Part shown: positions 15,010-16,398 of the stretch, in pieces
Layout of the letters: every line of letters begins with the position of its first letter
How positions within the stretch are numbered: position 1 is the stretch's first letter
Origin: G020348185 sp964525045
Lineage (GTDB): Bacteria; Nitrospirota; Nitrospiria; Nitrospirales; UBA8639
DNA length: 16,398 nucleotides
Assembly (NCBI GenBank): GCA_964525045.1
Contig: CAZGFD010000043.1
Coordinates: forward strand, 1-16,398
Direction of reading: 5' to 3'
The notes under the pieces: model-generated
Seen by the model: only the letters and a program-made list of their open reading frames with translations
Database searches by the model: none
Told to the model about the DNA's origin: nothing
Position numbers and translations under genes: made by a program

Positions 15010-15285
15010 ATGGCCAAATCAAAATCCAGGGGGCGGGAATCAAAAGTGACTCCTCTAAGACATTCTGAGGCTCATTCCCTCACAGCCCGTCAAAAAGAAA
15101 TTCTTCGACTTGTGGCACAGGGGTACACCAATAGAGAAATTGGGGAACGACTTGATATTAGCGTCCGAACGGTGGAAGTTCACCGTTTCAATTTGATGCG
15201 ACGCCTTCGGGTCAGAAATGTTGCCCAGCTCCTTCGCCAGGCTTTGGCTCTTCGACTCATTCCCAAAGGATTGGTCGCCAAGTAG
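15010..15285 (+). CDS. Stand-alone LuxR/GerE-type DNA-binding protein
   Basis: The 91-residue protein is essentially one LuxR-type helix-turn-helix domain at about 23-80: LTARQKEILRLVAQGYTNREIGERLDISVRTVEVHRFNLMRRL is spread over 24-66, with the recognition helix around SVRTVEVHR (51-59), and ends with basic residues. It has a basic N-terminal extension of about 20 residues and no receiver, autoinducer-binding or PAS domain, like other orphan GerE-sized proteins. AAGAGGG at 14998-15004 is a good ribosome-binding site 5 bp before the ATG. It is divergent from the permease gene across 79 bp, which makes the permease a natural but unproven target. Confidence 0.9.
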   Translation: MAKSKSRGRESKVTPLRHSEAHSLTARQKEILRLVAQGYTNREIGERLDISVRTVEVHRFNLMRRLRVRNVAQLLRQALALRLIPKGLVAK

Positions 15286-15301
15286 TCCCCCGAGGGGGGA
15301 C
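15285..15301. terminator. Hairpin between convergent LuxR-type gene and pyrD
   Basis: A perfect stem GTCCCCC (15285-15291) / GGGGGAC (15295-15301) with loop GAG begins on the last base of the stop codon. An A/T-rich tract follows on both sides to a degree, so it may end transcription from the left gene; a clean U-run is missing. GTAG stands at the foot of the stem, reminiscent of the REP units, though here it is partly the stop codon. Confidence 0.45.
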
Positions 15302-15302
15302 A

Positions 15303-15333
15303 TTTCAGATTTCAAATTTCAAATCTCAGATTC
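15303..15333. repeat. A/T-rich 7-bp-period repeat
   Basis: Four units of about ATTTCAA (ATTTCAA ATTTCAA ATCTCAG ATTC, with a preceding TTTCAG) fill the short space between the hairpin and the pyrD stop codon. The period of 7 matches the CGAAACC-type family elsewhere in the window, but the bases differ, so common origin is uncertain. Confidence 0.45.
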
Positions 15334-15336
15334 TAT

Positions 15337-16263
15337 CTAGAGTTCCTTTAACTTGCCTCGGCAGGCCATCAGGGAAGTATAGCTTTTTTGTTGAAGCCAT
15401 TGCTTCAATTCACCCTCCAGACGTTCAAATACTGAAACATTCTCTTCCACCAGGGCCGTCCCGATCTGGACAGCAGAGGCTCCGCACAGGACATGTTCAA
15501 ATACATCACGACCCGTTTCCACTCCCCCAGTGCCTATAATGGGAATGTGATCCCCTAACAATTTCCAAAACGCTCGCACATTAGCCAACGCCACCGGTTT
15601 GATGACTCGGCCGCCTAAGCCGCCAAAGCCCCCTTTGGGTTTAATCACAACCGATTCCTTTTCCGGATCAATCACGAGGGCATTCCCAACGGAATTGATG
15701 ACGGTAATAAAGGACACCTGCATGCGGTCTAGGACTTGGGCGATCATGTCATGATGTGCCGGATCAAAATAGGGGGGCAGTTTGACACCCATAGGAACGG
15801 ACACGACGTTTCGAATCCTGTCAAGCAGTCGTTCCGAGGCCTCGGCATCATAGCCGATTTGAGGTTTTCCCGGGATATTGGGACAGGATAAATTGACCTC
15901 CAACAAATCCGGATGGACTTCATTGATGACCTTCGCGATCTCGACAAAGTCATCCATCTGCAAGCCGGCAATACTCGCAATGATCGGCTTCCCAAATTGA
16001 CGGAGTTCGGGGATCATCTTGGCATAGGCGGCATAGCCCAGATTCGGAAGTCCCATGGAATTAATCGACCCCCCTTCGAACCCAACATATCGAGGCTCCG
16101 GATTTCCTGTCCGAGATTGGGGCGTCATGGACTTGGTCACAATCGCACCGGAAGACGACCTTCCCAACTGCTCAAGGTCCTCCCGCGTCACACAACGGGC
16201 CCCGGACGCATTCATCAGACAGGTTGAAAATTGTACGCCTGCAATGTTTGTCGAGAGATCCAT
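15337..16263 (-). CDS. pyrD: Dihydroorotate dehydrogenase, class 1A type
   Basis: The enzyme oxidises dihydroorotate to orotate in pyrimidine synthesis, using FMN. The 308-residue protein has the features of class 1A (soluble, fumarate-dependent) enzymes: Lys44 in VTKSMT, NSMGLPNLGY at 68-77, catalytic Cys127 in NLSCPNIPGKPQ (class 1A has this Cys and the PGKPQ continuation), KLPPYFDPAHHD at 161-172, IDPEKESVVIKPKGGFGG at 198-215, and IGTGGVETGRDVFEH at 243-257. It resembles Lactococcus PyrDA throughout. It lacks the N-terminal membrane helix and Ser base of class 2, and no pyrK, the partner of class 1B, is adjacent. No clear ribosome-binding site precedes the ATG. The gene is convergent with the LuxR-type gene and has a REP array upstream. 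Confidence 0.93.
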   Translation of the reverse strand: MDLSTNIAGVQFSTCLMNASGARCVTREDLEQLGRSSSGAIVTKSMTPQSRTGNPEPRYVGFEGGSINSMGLPNLGYAAYAKMIPELRQFGKPIIASIAGLQMDDFVEIAKVINEVHPDLLEVNLSCPNIPGKPQIGYDAEASERLLDRIRNVVSVPMGVKLPPYFDPAHHDMIAQVLDRMQVSFITVINSVGNALVIDPEKESVVIKPKGGFGGLGGRVIKPVALANVRAFWKLLGDHIPIIGTGGVETGRDVFEHVLCGASAVQIGTALVEENVSVFERLEGELKQWLQQKSYTSLMACRGKLKEL

Positions 16264-16296
16264 TAATCGTTAATTGTATATTATGTTCAAATTAAA

Positions 16297-16398
16297 GTAG
16301 CTGCGCCATCTAATGGCGCCTGATCCCCCGATTTGTAGTTGCGCCATCTCATGGTGCCTGATCCCCCCGATTTGTAGTTGCACCATCTCATGGTGCCT
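16297..16398. repeat. Tandem array of REP-like hairpins, cut by the window edge
   Basis: Three units of 24 bp start at 16297, 16335 and 16374, each beginning GTAG then C/T-T-GC and containing a hairpin with a 3-base loop. The stems are GCGCCAT/ATGGCGC, GCGCCAT/ATGGTGC (one G-T pair) and GCACCAT/ATGGTGC, so base pairing is kept while bases change. The spacers (TGATCCCCCGATTT and a 1-bp longer version) are also conserved, giving a 38-39-bp direct repeat. The hairpin layout equals that of the REP doublet at 5466-5625. The array lies 33 bp upstream of the pyrD start codon; its full length is outside the window. Confidence 0.85.

Noticed and set aside
16297..16398. CRISPR array
   Set aside because: The period (38-39 bp) is too short and the spacers are nearly identical, not unique. 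The repeats are hairpins with GTAG at the foot, and no cas gene is present.

Overview
The window reads as a housekeeping stretch of a free-living bacterium with roughly balanced base composition. Most genes are intact and belong to recognisable core families. I see no complete transposase, phage gene, integrase, CRISPR array, tRNA or rRNA. The gene set (outer-ring central carbon metabolism, ribosomal proteins L21/L27, Obg, NadD, RsfS, BioB) does not fix the phylum. The overall style (gap-pgk-tpiA-secG cluster, fumarate-type PyrD, dense short intergenic repeats) made me think of a Nitrospira-like or other deep-branching Gram-negative lineage, but that is an impression and not a demonstrated assignment.

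Layout, left to right. (1) 49-1813 (+): a rhomboid-unrelated M50 site-2-type metalloprotease followed by trpS, whose product carries a four-cysteine pattern like the iron-sulfur TrpRS of Thermotoga. (2) 1830-5448 (+): a strong sigma70-like promoter, then gap-pgk-tpiA-secG, the lower-glycolysis/gluconeogenesis block plus a Sec translocon subunit. (3) 5449-5739: a convergent gap holding a 160-bp inverted REP doublet (REPIN-like). (4) 5740-6657 (-): ilvE, transcribed from a near-consensus promoter that is back-to-back with the rplU promoter. (5) 6814-12102 (+): rplU-rpmA-obgE-proB-nadD-rsfS-bioB, a ribosome/GTPase/NAD/proline/biotin cluster; proA is not in its common place between proB and nadD, where a repeat element sits instead. 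(6) 12103-12353: a convergent gap with two inverted copies of a G/C-rich hairpin repeat. (7) 12354-14930 (-): a large two-FtsX-domain ABC permease with no ATPase gene next to it, divergent from (8) 15010-15285 (+), a 91-residue stand-alone LuxR/GerE-type DNA-binding protein. (9) 15337-16263 (-): pyrD of the class 1A (fumarate-dependent) type, followed at the right edge by a tandem array of REP-like hairpins that runs out of the window.

The genes themselves are mostly ordinary. The most distinctive signal is between them: at least four short repeat families occupy the intergenic spaces. These are (a) REP hairpins starting with GTAG whose stems covary between copies, arranged once as an inverted pair and once as a 38-39-bp tandem array; (b) a degenerate 7-bp-period repeat with unit close to CGAAACC, found in five places; (c) a CCCTCTCCCT hairpin family; (d) a 14-bp motif shared upstream of gap and tpiA. 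All three convergent gene pairs have hairpin repeats between their 3' ends. I did not find convincing evidence of a wholly new multi-gene system here.
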